22,360 nucleotides of DNA from CAYSUS01 sp964434165 (GTDB lineage Bacteria > Planctomycetota > Planctomycetia > Pirellulales > Thermoguttaceae): contig CAYSUS010000112.1 of assembly GCA_964434165.1 (NCBI GenBank), positions 1-22,360 on the forward strand, in the 5' to 3' direction. The translations under genes and the position numbers were made by a program. Shown piece after piece: positions 6,409 to 14,930 of this stretch. Each line of letters opens with the position of its first letter. Position 1 is the first letter of the stretch. The notes below the pieces were generated by a model that saw only the letters and a program-made list of their open reading frames with translations, was not told where the DNA came from and did no database searches.

Positions 6409-9400
6409 ATGAGACGTTTCGCCAGCCACCTGCTTCCATCCGTATCGGCCATCCTCCTGGGGGCGCCGAGCCTGGGAATCGCCTGGCCCGAGCCGCCGAG
6501 TCCGGCCCCCGTGGCGGAGGCCCCTGCGCCGAGACCCGCGAGCGAGGACGGGGCTCCGGCGCAGCCGGACACGAAGTCGCAGCCGGACACGAAGCCCGAG
6601 CCGCCGGGGCCTTCCGGCGAGGAGCTCGCGACGCTGGTCCGTCAGTTGGGAGCGGTCTCGTTCACCGACCGCGAGGAAGCGACCAGGCGTCTGACCGAGT
6701 TGGGGTTGAAGGCTCGATCGGCGTTGCTCGACGGGCTGAAGGCCGACGACGTCGAGGTCCGCCGGCGCGCGCGGTGGATCCTGGCCGACGTCCTGGAGGC
6801 CGACCACCGTCGCCGACTTAAGCAGTTCCTGGCCGACGACTCGGGCAGCCCCGACCACGACCTCCCGCTTTGGCCGCGGTACCGCCGGCTGATCGGACAC
6901 GACAAGGTCGCGCGCGAGGTCTTCGTCGAGATGCAGCAGAAGGAAGGCGGGTTGATGGCGTCCGCGGCCGCGGGCTCCGACGCGGCGGCGGAGAGCCTGA
7001 AGGCGCGCATCCAGCAGGTCATCCGCATGATGCAGAATCGCGACCCGACGCAGCGCGTGTCGCCCTCGCTGGGCACGGTCGCGGCCCTGTTCTTCGTAGC
7101 CTCGAACACCGAGCTCGATCTGCCCCTGGAGATCATCAACAACCATTACTTCCAGAACCTGGTCCACCAGCCGGAGTTCCACCAGGCCCTGCGCGAGGGC
7201 GATCGGCAGCGGGTGGCGAGGAAGATCCTCGGACAGTGGATTCTGCGTCCGTGCAGTCCGAACTACCTGCCCAACCGCCTGCAGCTTGCGATTCAGTTCC
7301 AGGTCAAGGAGGGGCTGCATCCGGCCCTGCGCGTGCTTCAGTCCAAAGAAGACAAGAACAACACGCCTTCGTACGTGCGCGTCTATGCCATCTCGGCGCT
7401 GGGCATGCTCGGGGGCAAGGAGTACGCCTCGTACTTCGTCCCCATGCTCGACGACGACACCGAATGCCAGCGCCGCGTGGTCAACGGGAAGCAATCCTCG
7501 ATCCAGGTCCGCGACGTTGCCCTGGCGTGGCTGGTCCACCTGACGGACCAGAAGCACGCCGACTACGGCATGAGCAAGGCCAAGGCCCAGTTCGACCGCA
7601 TCCGTAAGCACCGTCACTACTATGTGAACTTCGGCGACTTCACTTACGACGAGGAATCGAAGCGCGAGGAGTCGATCAAGAACCTCAGGGAGTACCTCGC
7701 CGATCACCCGCTCCCCGAGGCCCCTCAGATACCCAAGCCCGACCCGGATCCCGACCAGGCCGGGCCCCAAGACGGAAGGCAGGAGAAGAAGCCGGCGGCC
7801 GTCGCGCTCGGCGGGGGCATGGCGCGCGTGCGCGCGGTGCTGGCGGCTGCGGCCGGAGCCGGAAACGACGCGCCCGAGGAGCCGACGCCCGGCGGCCTGA
7901 CCCTGGCCCTGGCCGACCGGTTGCTGGTCCGCAAGCTCTCCACGGCCGAGGAGCTGTTGGGGGAGGGGCGTTTCGCCGAGGCGGCACGGCTGCTGGGCGA
8001 GATCCTCGCGGCCCCCAGCGACCACGCGTTCCAGCCCGACGGCGCCGTGCCCCTGTATCGCTGCCTGAAACCCGAGGCCGAGCGCCTGTTGGGTTTGATG
8101 CCGGGCGAGGGACTCCGCGCCTACCGGCTTCAGTTCGGCGCCCAGGCCAGGCAGCTTCTCGACGAGGCGATCGCCCGGGGCGACCCCGAGGGACTGGTGG
8201 CCGTGGCCGACCGCTACGGCTACACGTCCGCCGGCGTCGAGGCCGTGTATCTCCTGGCCTCCCACCATTTCGACCGCGGCGAGCCGTTCCGGGCGGCCCT
8301 CTACCTCGCGCGGCTGCGCGACCGGGCCGAGGAGGCGGCCGAACTGGAGCCCATGCTGTCGTTGAAGCTCGCCGCATGCTGGTCGCGTGCGGGCTTTCCG
8401 GCCGAAGCCGAGGCCGTGCTCGTCGAGCTCAAGAGGCGATCTCCCCAGGCGGTGATCCAGGTAGCCGGGCGCGAGCAGGAGCTGTTCGCGCGGCCTGAGC
8501 AGGCCATGGACTGGCTCGGAGCCATCATCGGCCCGGCCGCCGCCGCGACGATGGCCGAGGGCTGGTCCATGTTCGGCGGCGATCCCGCCCGCAACCAGGG
8601 CGCGGAGGTAGGGAGCGCCTACTTGTCGGCCAGACCTCTTGCGGACGTCTGCGTCGAGTCGATGGTCCGCGACGCGGCCGTCAAGGCCCGCAAGGAGCAG
8701 CATGCCGCGTTCCGGGCGTCCCTCCCCCGGCTCCATCCGCTCGTGCTGGGGAGGAAGATCGTTTTCCGTACGGCCACGGACCTTCGCGCGATCGACTTCG
8801 CCGACGGCCGGCTTCTCTGGCGGGCCCCGCTGGAGGACTCGTTGCGCGACTTCCTTCAGCATGCGGACGACGGGCAGAAGCAGGAACAGAAGGACTACTT
8901 CGAGCGGGGGCTGGAACGTCGCTTCTGGAGCGATTCGCCCTTTGGCATGCTCGCCAGCGACGGCCACCGCGTGTACGGGGTCGAGGATCTTCAGTTCGGC
9001 TTCCGGCCCGACTACCAGCGGACCGTGGTCCTGCCCAACGGCCGGCGGCGCCTCGACCCGGCGATCGACAAGGGCTACAACCTCCTGGTGGCGTACGACC
9101 TGGAGACGGGCAAAGCCCTGTGGGAGCTCGGCGGACCGGCCGGCGGCGATGGGTCGCGCCTCGCCGGCTGCTACTTCCTCGGGCCTCCCGTGCCCCTGGG
9201 CGGGCGGCTCTACGCGATCGGGGAGATGGACCTGAAGACCCGCCTCCTGGAGTTGGAGGCCAGGACGGGCCGGCTGCTGTGGAGCCTGACCCTGTCCGAG
9301 CGACAGATCGATCCCCGGCAGCGACGCATGATGATGATCATGCCGTTCGGAGTTCCCGAGAACGCGGCCCCCCGAAGCGCGGCTACCCCCTCTTACGACG

Positions 9401-12333
9401 ACGGGGTCCTGGTCTGCCGCACCGCGGAGGACCAGTTCGTGGGCGTGGACCTGATCACGCGCAGCGTGAAGTGGATCTACGAGACGGGCCAGCTCGACGA
9501 AGAGGGCGAAGTCCTTCCCCGTTTCGGCGGCAACGTGTGGATGCGGCGGATGTACGAGGCGGCCATGGCCGACCGCGACGACCGCTGGGCCGACGGCAGT
9601 GTCACGATCGCCCAGGGGCGGATCCTGCTGACGCCTCCCCGGTCGGGCAAGCTGATCTGCCTGAGCCTGGCCGACGGCCATCTGGAGTGGTCGATTCCAC
9701 GACGCGACGGGCTGTACGTGGCCTGCGTCCACGAGGGTCGGGTCGTCGTGGTCGGCCGGGGCAGTGTGTGGGCGGTCCACCTCGCCGACGGCAAGCCCGC
9801 CTGGTCGCGCGCCTCCACGCCGCTTCCGGCCGGCGCCCTGGCGAGCGGACGGGGCTTTCGCAATGGTAGCGCGTATCATCTCCCCTTGACCACCGCGGAA
9901 GTCGCGGCTGTCGATCTGGATTCGGGACGGCTCGTCGCGCGCTCGCGGGCTCGGGACGACGTCGTGCCCGGCAATCTCGTCGCCTGCCGCGGCGTGGTCC
10001 TCTCGCAGGCGGTGGACGGACTGCGCAAGTTCGAGACGCTCGACGAGCGGGCGCGCGCCACTTCCGCGGCCCTGGACGAGAAGCCGGACGACCCCGCCGC
10101 GCTGGCCGACCATGGAGAAGTGCTGTTGTGCGAGGGACGTCTGGGCGAGGCCGTGGAGCACCTGCGGCGCTCGCTGACGGCCGGCCCCCAGCCGCGGGCA
10201 CGGCGGTTGCTCCTGGCGGCCATCGAGGACGGGCTTCGCGCCGATTTCGCGACGTTTCGCGAGATGGCCGTCCACCTGGAGAAGTACATCGAAGGCCCCG
10301 AGGCCCAAGCGCGGTTCCTGCGCAACCTGGCCGAGGCGCAGCAGCAGGCGGGCGAGCTGGATGCGGCGTTCGCGACCTACATGAAGCTGATCAAGCGGGA
10401 GCCCAACCCCGACGCCTTGGAGCATTTCTCGGCCTCGCTCCTGGTGCGGCGCGACCGCTGGCTCAGCGCCCGGCTCGCCGAGCTCCGCGAGGCCGCCCCG
10501 CCTCCGGTGCGGCAGCGCATGGACCAGGCGGTCCGCGCCCGCATGGCCGAGGGCCCGCTGGAGACGTTTCTCCGCTACTTCTCCGCGCACCCGACCGCCG
10601 CGGAAGCCCGCCTCCGCCTTGCCCGGCAACTGGCCGAGCGCAAGGAGTGGAGCCGGGCGGAGCGCCATCTGCGATGCGTGCTGGAGCGGGGCGAGGAGGC
10701 CGAGCGGCGCCTGGCCGTCGTGCGCCTGGCGGAGCTGCTTCGCGACGCTGGAAAGGTCGAGGCTTCGGCCCTCTGCTACCGCCACCTGGCCGGCCCCCTG
10801 GCCGAGGCGGTTTGCGCCGAGGGCAGGACCGGGGCGGAGATCGCCGCCGCGCTGCCGCCCGACGGTTCCGTGCGCAAGGCCATGGATCGCCGGTCGCCCT
10901 GGCCCGAAGGCGCGGTGAAGGTCGAGAGCTCGAAGCGCAGCCACGGCTACAACGTCCGTTACCCGATCGCCCTGCTGGGGCGAGGCCCCTTCGACACGCC
11001 GCTCCATTTCCAGATCGACTCGGGGGGCCAGCAACTCACGGGCGTGGACGCCTCGGGACGCAAGCAGTGGGAGATCTCCGTCCCACAGCCGCAGAGCCGC
11101 TGGGGATATAACGGCACGATGTTCAGCTACGCGCAGGGCCGCACGCTGGGCAGCCTGCTTGTGGGCTGGATCGGCAACCGCGTGGCGGCCGTGGAGTCCT
11201 CCGGCAGCCAGGCCAGGGTTCTCTGGACCGAGCCGACCACCAGCGGCGACCCGCCGATCCCCGGCATGGCGATGTTCATGCCGTGGCGCATGCAGCGTTT
11301 CCGTCAGGCGCAGCCCTCGCCTTCCTGCGAGACGCTGCCGCTGGTCGTCACCTCCCACTGCGTCTGCTTCCAGCAAGGGCCGAAGCTCCTGGCTCTCGAC
11401 CCGCTTACCGGCAAGGTCCTCTGGAGCCGCAACGACTCGGACCAGGGCGCCGATCTTGTGGGCGACGACGAGATGATCTTCGTCACCACCTCCAACTCCG
11501 ACGAGGCCGCCGTCTATAACGCCCTGGACGGCAGCGACCTGGGCTGGCGCCGCGTGCCCGAGCCCAAGCGCCGCCTGGCCGTGCTCGGGCGGCAGGTCGT
11601 CACCTGGGACGCCGTCGAGGGCGCCCGCCGCCTCAGCCAGGCCGATCCGTGGACCGGCGCCGAATCGTGGAGCCGCGAGTTCGACGAGAAGGCCCAGGCC
11701 TGGACGATCGAGGAGCAGGAGATCGCCGTGCTTGATCCGCAGGGGCACCTGACCGTCGTCAGCACGGCCTCGGGCGAGACCGTCGTCGAGTCGCGCCTCG
11801 ATCCGCAGCCGTCGCTCGACGGGGTGATCGCCGTCCGCTCCGGTGAGCGCTACCTGATCATGGCCAACGAGCCGGGACAGCAGGCAGGGCCGATCGTCCG
11901 ACACATGGGCGCGGGGAGCACGCCGGTCAACGGGCGGGTGTATGCCCTGGACCGCGAGACCGGCGAGAAGCTCTGGTCGGCCGAGGTCAAGGACCAGCAC
12001 CTGTGGATCGATCAACCGACCGAGCTGCCCCTGCTCGTCTTCTACAACATGGTCCATCGCCGCGAGGGCAACCGCTACCGGACCCAGCAGATGACCCTCT
12101 GCCTCGACCGCCGCAGCGGCGAGGTGATCCACGACAAGACGATCGACGGATCGGGGAGCAACATGTTCGAGATCCTTCCCGATCCGGAAAATTCCACGAT
12201 CGAGGTCCGCACCCATCGGGAGACACTCAAGCTCACGTTCACCGACGAGAAGAAGCCCAGAAAGGCTGCGCCCGAGACACCCGAGGCGCCGCCGCCGCAG
12301 GCCGCGCCGCAGTGGGACTCGCCGGTGGAGTGA
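6409..12333 (+). CDS. Giant exported HEAT/TPR/PQQ beta-propeller protein
   Basis: This is a 1974-residue protein with a signal peptide-like N-terminus (MRRF, then a hydrophobic stretch to about residue 25) and a Pro/Ala/Glu-rich linker holding a QPDTK repeat. Residues about 65-130 resemble the HEAT-like repeat common in planctomycete exported proteins (TDREEATRRLTELG, VEVRRRARWILADVLE). A helical region follows to about 430. TPR-like helices span about 500-700. A first PQQ/BamB-like propeller starts near GWSMFGGDPARNQ (718) and runs to about 1210. More TPR-like helices span 1212-1495. A second propeller runs from about 1498 to 1950, with textbook strands LLALDPLTGKVLWSR and VYALDRETGEKLWSAE. 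The tail is Pro/Ala-rich. No catalytic motif is visible. These folds usually serve protein-protein contact or scaffolding at the cell envelope. Which partner it binds is unknown. ATG at 6409 follows a weak purine-rich site; an intact frame of this length makes the call sure. Confidence 0.93.
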   Translation: MRRFASHLLPSVSAILLGAPSLGIAWPEPPSPAPVAEAPAPRPASEDGAPAQPDTKSQPDTKPEPPGPSGEELATLVRQLGAVSFTDREEATRRLTELGLKARSALLDGLKADDVEVRRRARWILADVLEADHRRRLKQFLADDSGSPDHDLPLWPRYRRLIGHDKVAREVFVEMQQKEGGLMASAAAGSDAAAESLKARIQQVIRMMQNRDPTQRVSPSLGTVAALFFVASNTELDLPLEIINNHYFQNLVHQPEFHQALREGDRQRVARKILGQWILRPCSPNYLPNRLQLAIQFQVKEGLHPALRVLQSKEDKNNTPSYVRVYAISALGMLGGKEYASYFVPMLDDDTECQRRVVNGKQSSIQVRDVALAWLVHLTDQKHADYGMSKAKAQFDRIRKHRHYYVNFGDFTYDEESKREESIKNLREYLADHPLPEAPQIPKPDPDPDQAGPQDGRQEKKPAAVALGGGMARVRAVLAAAAGAGNDAPEEPTPGGLTLALADRLLVRKLSTAEELLGEGRFAEAARLLGEILAAPSDHAFQPDGAVPLYRCLKPEAERLLGLMPGEGLRAYRLQFGAQARQLLDEAIARGDPEGLVAVADRYGYTSAGVEAVYLLASHHFDRGEPFRAALYLARLRDRAEEAAELEPMLSLKLAACWSRAGFPAEAEAVLVELKRRSPQAVIQVAGREQELFARPEQAMDWLGAIIGPAAAATMAEGWSMFGGDPARNQGAEVGSAYLSARPLADVCVESMVRDAAVKARKEQHAAFRASLPRLHPLVLGRKIVFRTATDLRAIDFADGRLLWRAPLEDSLRDFLQHADDGQKQEQKDYFERGLERRFWSDSPFGMLASDGHRVYGVEDLQFGFRPDYQRTVVLPNGRRRLDPAIDKGYNLLVAYDLETGKALWELGGPAGGDGSRLAGCYFLGPPVPLGGRLYAIGEMDLKTRLLELEARTGRLLWSLTLSERQIDPRQRRMMMIMPFGVPENAAPRSAATPSYDDGVLVCRTAEDQFVGVDLITRSVKWIYETGQLDEEGEVLPRFGGNVWMRRMYEAAMADRDDRWADGSVTIAQGRILLTPPRSGKLICLSLADGHLEWSIPRRDGLYVACVHEGRVVVVGRGSVWAVHLADGKPAWSRASTPLPAGALASGRGFRNGSAYHLPLTTAEVAAVDLDSGRLVARSRARDDVVPGNLVACRGVVLSQAVDGLRKFETLDERARATSAALDEKPDDPAALADHGEVLLCEGRLGEAVEHLRRSLTAGPQPRARRLLLAAIEDGLRADFATFREMAVHLEKYIEGPEAQARFLRNLAEAQQQAGELDAAFATYMKLIKREPNPDALEHFSASLLVRRDRWLSARLAELREAAPPPVRQRMDQAVRARMAEGPLETFLRYFSAHPTAAEARLRLARQLAERKEWSRAERHLRCVLERGEEAERRLAVVRLAELLRDAGKVEASALCYRHLAGPLAEAVCAEGRTGAEIAAALPPDGSVRKAMDRRSPWPEGAVKVESSKRSHGYNVRYPIALLGRGPFDTPLHFQIDSGGQQLTGVDASGRKQWEISVPQPQSRWGYNGTMFSYAQGRTLGSLLVGWIGNRVAAVESSGSQARVLWTEPTTSGDPPIPGMAMFMPWRMQRFRQAQPSPSCETLPLVVTSHCVCFQQGPKLLALDPLTGKVLWSRNDSDQGADLVGDDEMIFVTTSNSDEAAVYNALDGSDLGWRRVPEPKRRLAVLGRQVVTWDAVEGARRLSQADPWTGAESWSREFDEKAQAWTIEEQEIAVLDPQGHLTVVSTASGETVVESRLDPQPSLDGVIAVRSGERYLIMANEPGQQAGPIVRHMGAGSTPVNGRVYALDRETGEKLWSAEVKDQHLWIDQPTELPLLVFYNMVHRREGNRYRTQQMTLCLDRRSGEVIHDKTIDGSGSNMFEILPDPENSTIEVRTHRETLKLTFTDEKKPRKAAPETPEAPPPQAAPQWDSPVE

Positions 12334-12414
12334 GTGGCCAGGGGTGGGTTTCTCCTCCCGCCTGCACGACAGGAATCCGAGCGGGGCGGGCCCATACGAG
12401 GGAACCTTGACGCC

Positions 12415-12420
12415 AGGAGA
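12415..12420 (+). promoter_or_regulatory. Ribosome binding site that sets the yedF GTG start
   Basis: AGGAGA ends 6 bases before GTG at 12427. The in-frame open region upstream, back to 12334, has no family similarity. This site marks the real start. Confidence 0.7.
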
Positions 12421-12426
12421 TCAACC

Positions 12427-13065
12427 GTGTCGGAGCCTGCAAAGACAGTCGATGCCCGCGGACTGCCCTGCCCGCAGCCCGTGGTCCTGGTCCGCAAGGC
12501 GATCCTCGAGCCCGGCACCGAGTCGGTGCGCGTGCTGATCGACAACCCGATCTCCGTGGAGAACGTCCGCCGCATGGCCCAGAGCCAGGGCTGGGACGCG
12601 GCAATCGAGAGCCGGGGCGAGGAGACCCACATGCTCCTCACGCCGGCCGGAGCCGCACAGGCCGCCGCGCCCGAGGGCGCCGCAACCGATGAGGCGCCCT
12701 TGCCTGCCGGGCCGCCCGCCGCGCCGCCGCCTCGCGTGGCCGTGCTGATCTCGTCCGACCTATTCGGCACGGGCGAGGAGGAGCTGGGGCGGATCCTGAT
12801 GCGGGCGTTCGTCAAGACGATCAAGGATCTCGACCCCCTCCCCGAGAAGATCATCTTCGTCAACTCGGGCGTGCGCCTCTCGACCGAGGGGTCGGACCTG
12901 ATCGACGATCTGGTGTTTCTTGCCAACACGGGCGTGGACGTCGTCTCCTGCGGCACGTGCCTCGACTACTACAAGCTGGTTGACGCCCTGAAGGTCGGTC
13001 GCGTGACCAACATGTACGAGATCGCCTCCTCGCTCGCCGCGGCCGACCGCGTGGTGCGGCCTTGA
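12427..13065 (+). CDS. yedF: YedF-type selenium metabolism protein (TusA + DsrE-like)
   Basis: A 212-residue, two-domain cytoplasmic protein. Residues 5-75 are a TusA/SirA-like domain with the motif ARGLPCPQP. Cys15 is the expected persulfide- or selenium-carrying residue. After an Ala/Pro-rich linker (about 78-100), residues 103-212 form a DsrE/F-like domain with conserved strands (VAVLISSDLFGTG, KIIFVNSGVRL) and a Cys pair at 175 and 178 (SCGTCLDYY). This order and length fit the selenium metabolism protein YedF family, which occurs in organisms with selenophosphate synthetase and is thought to pass sulfur or selenium between proteins. The next gene codes for the usual companion, a Se/S-carrier-like DUF3343 protein. 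No selD or selA lies in the window, so selenium rather than sulfur as cargo is inferred from the family. It starts 93 bases after the giant PQQ gene. Confidence 0.9.
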   Translation: MSEPAKTVDARGLPCPQPVVLVRKAILEPGTESVRVLIDNPISVENVRRMAQSQGWDAAIESRGEETHMLLTPAGAAQAAAPEGAATDEAPLPAGPPAAPPPRVAVLISSDLFGTGEEELGRILMRAFVKTIKDLDPLPEKIIFVNSGVRLSTEGSDLIDDLVFLANTGVDVVSCGTCLDYYKLVDALKVGRVTNMYEIASSLAAADRVVRP

Positions 13066-13077
13066 ATGCCCCACCGA

Positions 13078-13107
13078 GACTTCCGAGGTCTTCGAGACTT
13101 CGAAAGT
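13078..13107. repeat. Hairpin repeat of the GACTTCCGA family between yedF and DUF3343
   Basis: The strand folds into a 13-pair stem with one mismatch and one G-T pair around a TCG loop. The left arm is ACTTCCGAGGTCT and the right arm AGACTTCGAAAGT. It shares the GACTTCCGA core with palindromes at 20212 and 20753. It ends 13 bases before the DUF3343 ATG, so it may influence that gene's translation or mRNA stability. Confidence 0.65.
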
Positions 13108-13120
13108 TTGACTGAGCGCG

Positions 13121-13384
13121 ATGATGACCGACCTCGACGGGCCCTGGCTGCTGCTGTTCGACTCGATCCACCATGTGCTGGCGGCCGAGGCGGTGTTCAA
13201 GGAGCGGGCCGTGTGGTGCGACCTGGTGCCGGTGCCCAAAGACCTCAGCTCCGACTGCGGCATGGCCGTGGCCTTCCGCCGCGGCGACGGCGACGCCGTG
13301 CGGGGTGTCTTGGCCGAGGGCCGCGTGGCCCCATGCCGGGTTTATCGGCCGCGGCGGGCGGGGCACGAAGAAACGCGGCTGTAA
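13121..13384 (+). CDS. Se/S-carrier-like protein (DUF3343)
   Basis: An 87-residue soluble protein matching the DUF3343/putative Se/S carrier family in length and pattern. A short N-terminal strand is followed by STHHALKAE-like text (here SIHHVLAAEAVFKE), then LVPVPKDLSSDCGMAVAF. The SSDCG cysteine is the family's hallmark and the presumed carrier site. These small proteins are commonly encoded beside yedF, as here, which supports a joint role in moving selenium or sulfur. ATG at 13121 is immediately followed by a second ATG at 13124. Neither has a strong ribosome site, and the purine run GAG before it is weak, so translation may depend on coupling or on the upstream hairpin. The last dozen residues are Arg-rich and not conserved as far as I can tell. 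Confidence 0.85.
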   Translation: MMTDLDGPWLLLFDSIHHVLAAEAVFKERAVWCDLVPVPKDLSSDCGMAVAFRRGDGDAVRGVLAEGRVAPCRVYRPRRAGHEETRL

Positions 13385-13491
13385 TCCCGGCCCGTTCAGG
13401 GCCACTCGTGCAAAGCGGTCGTCGCGTCGCACCTGCTTGCGAGGGATTGCTCCCGGCGCCTCCCCGGCGGTATGTTGGAGCGCGTGAACCG

Positions 13492-13566
13492 CCCCTCTCC
13501 CGCACCCGAGTGAGGGGGTGACGGCGACCCAATAGAAACTCCCCTCTCCCGCTCGCGGGAGAGGGG
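13492..13566. repeat. CCCCTCTCCCG hairpin and partial second copy
   Basis: A perfect inverted repeat lies at 13541-13566, with 11-base arms CCCCTCTCCCG / CGGGAGAGGGG and a CTCG loop. A direct copy of the left arm stands at 13492-13502 without its matching right arm. The following sequence (GTCGGGGGTGAGG, 13566-13578) is of the kind that often accompanies such dispersed hairpin elements in GC-rich genomes. It is probably a REP-like non-coding repeat. It could end transcripts from the yedF pair, but there is no T-tract. Confidence 0.65.
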
Positions 13567-13631
13567 TCGGGGGTGAGGACGGCGGAGGAGTTGTTCGGAT
13601 TCCCGCCGCATCCTGAGCCAGGAGACACACC

Positions 13632-14930
13632 ATGCCATGCTCGCCTGAAGCGACTCGCGACCGTTCACGCTCCGCGGACCTCGCTCGCCTCGCCGCGCGG
13701 TGGCGCGCCCCGATGCTAGCCATAGTCGCCGTGGGCGTGCTTCTCTGGCACATGCTCGCCTGCGTCGAGGGCCCGATGAGCTTCGCCCCCAACGGTGATC
13801 TGGTGCTGGTGACCGCCACACCAATCGTCAGCGGCGAGGAGGACGACGACATCCTTCGATCCGGCGACCGCGTGTATCGGCTGTTCGTTCTTCCGCGGGG
13901 CCGGGAGAAGGTCCGCCTGGTTGAGAAGACCCGGGAGCACATGCTCGGCCCTCCGGCATTCCGGCCCGACGGCAAGGAGCTCTGCTATCTCCGCGTGGCC
14001 TTGCTGCCGCCGAAGCCGAAGAAGCTGACCCGCGGTGCGGGTCCCGACGTGAAGGCCGAGAAGCCCGACCCGCCGCATTCCGGTCTGAAAGCCTGGCTTG
14101 AGATCCGCTCCGGCGATTCCTTCGAGAAGACCGCAGAGGTCGGTCTCGACCTGGGCGACCTTCCCCATAAGGAGGCACGCAACTGGCTCTTCTCGGCCTA
14201 CATCGCCGCGCAGCCGCAGTACGCGCCCGACGGCGGGACCGTCTATCTCCCGCTCCGCGATTCGATCTGCGCGGTCCGCCCCGCGGACAAGACCTTGAGG
14301 CGGATCGACACCGCCAAGCCTCCCATATCGCTGAGGCTCTCTCCCGACGGAAAAACCCTCGCCGCGACCGAAGCGGACGGCATCGAGATATTCAACCTCG
14401 ATGAAGAGCCCTCGCGGGGCAAGCCACTGGACAAGAAGGCCCTGTTCAATGCCGTGGCGTGGCTCGATAGCCGGACCCTGGCCCTGGCGTCCCAGGAGAG
14501 CAAAAAGGCTCCGCTGAAGCTGATGCTCGTGCGCGCGGACGGAAGCGTGGTTCTCTCCAAGACGGTGCCCATCCCCCGCCCGCCCGGCGAGAAGCCCGAC
14601 GACAAGGACGAGGGTCACTGGGAGGAGATTGCCGCGTCGCCCGACGGAAAGCACGTCGTGATCGTCAACGACGACGGCGTGGCCTTCATGACGTCCGACG
14701 GCGAGGTCCTCCGCGTGGCCTCGCACGCGCACTTCGTGCCCGAAGAGGAAGGCGTGGTGCTCCAGCCCTGTTTCACCCCCGACTCGAAGCAGGTCGCCTT
14801 CAAGCTCTTCCGCGACGAAGACGAGGCCGTCGCCCGGTTGGTGTTCTTCACGGCCGACGGCCACCAGCTCGTTCGCAAAGCGGCCCTGCCGGGCAGCGTT
14901 AAGGCAAAGGCCCCCAAAGCGAAGAAGTGA
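13632..14930 (+). CDS. Membrane-anchored WD40/TolB-like beta-propeller protein
   Basis: A 432-residue protein. GGAGA (13621-13625) precedes the ATG by 6 bases. An Arg-rich N-terminus (about 1-26) leads into one hydrophobic helix (about 28-45, MLAIVAVGVLLWHMLAC), after which the chain should lie outside the cytoplasm. The remainder carries propeller blade signatures: SFAPNGDLVLVT, AFRPDGKELCYLR, QYAPDGGTVYLPL, RLSPDGKTLAATE, AASPDGKHVVIVN and CFTPDSKQVAFKL. These are the PDG strand repeats of WD40/TolB/PD40-type propellers, about six in all. The function is probably binding or scaffolding; no active site is seen. Its stop overlaps the start of the DUF2085 gene (GTGA), so the two are likely translated together. 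The exact family is not resolved. Confidence 0.85.
   Translation: MPCSPEATRDRSRSADLARLAARWRAPMLAIVAVGVLLWHMLACVEGPMSFAPNGDLVLVTATPIVSGEEDDDILRSGDRVYRLFVLPRGREKVRLVEKTREHMLGPPAFRPDGKELCYLRVALLPPKPKKLTRGAGPDVKAEKPDPPHSGLKAWLEIRSGDSFEKTAEVGLDLGDLPHKEARNWLFSAYIAAQPQYAPDGGTVYLPLRDSICAVRPADKTLRRIDTAKPPISLRLSPDGKTLAATEADGIEIFNLDEEPSRGKPLDKKALFNAVAWLDSRTLALASQESKKAPLKLMLVRADGSVVLSKTVPIPRPPGEKPDDKDEGHWEEIAASPDGKHVVIVNDDGVAFMTSDGEVLRVASHAHFVPEEEGVVLQPCFTPDSKQVAFKLFRDEDEAVARLVFFTADGHQLVRKAALPGSVKAKAPKAKK

Noticed and set aside
4331..6439. Minus-strand open frame of about 702 codons opposite the kinase gene
   Set aside because: The kinase motifs on the plus strand are clear. The antisense frame is Arg/Gly/Ala-rich without conserved features.
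6187..12216. Minus-strand open frame of about 2009 codons opposite the PQQ/TPR gene
   Set aside because: The plus-strand protein has unmistakable propeller and TPR repeats. The antisense text has no family pattern and arises because stops are rare opposite G/C-ending codons.
12334..12426. N-terminal extension of YedF back to 12334
   Set aside because: AGGAGA before GTG 12427 and the TusA domain starting right after it mark the real start.
13492..13566. CRISPR array
   Set aside because: Only one complete hairpin and one orphan arm are present, with no series of equal repeats and spacers and no cas genes.
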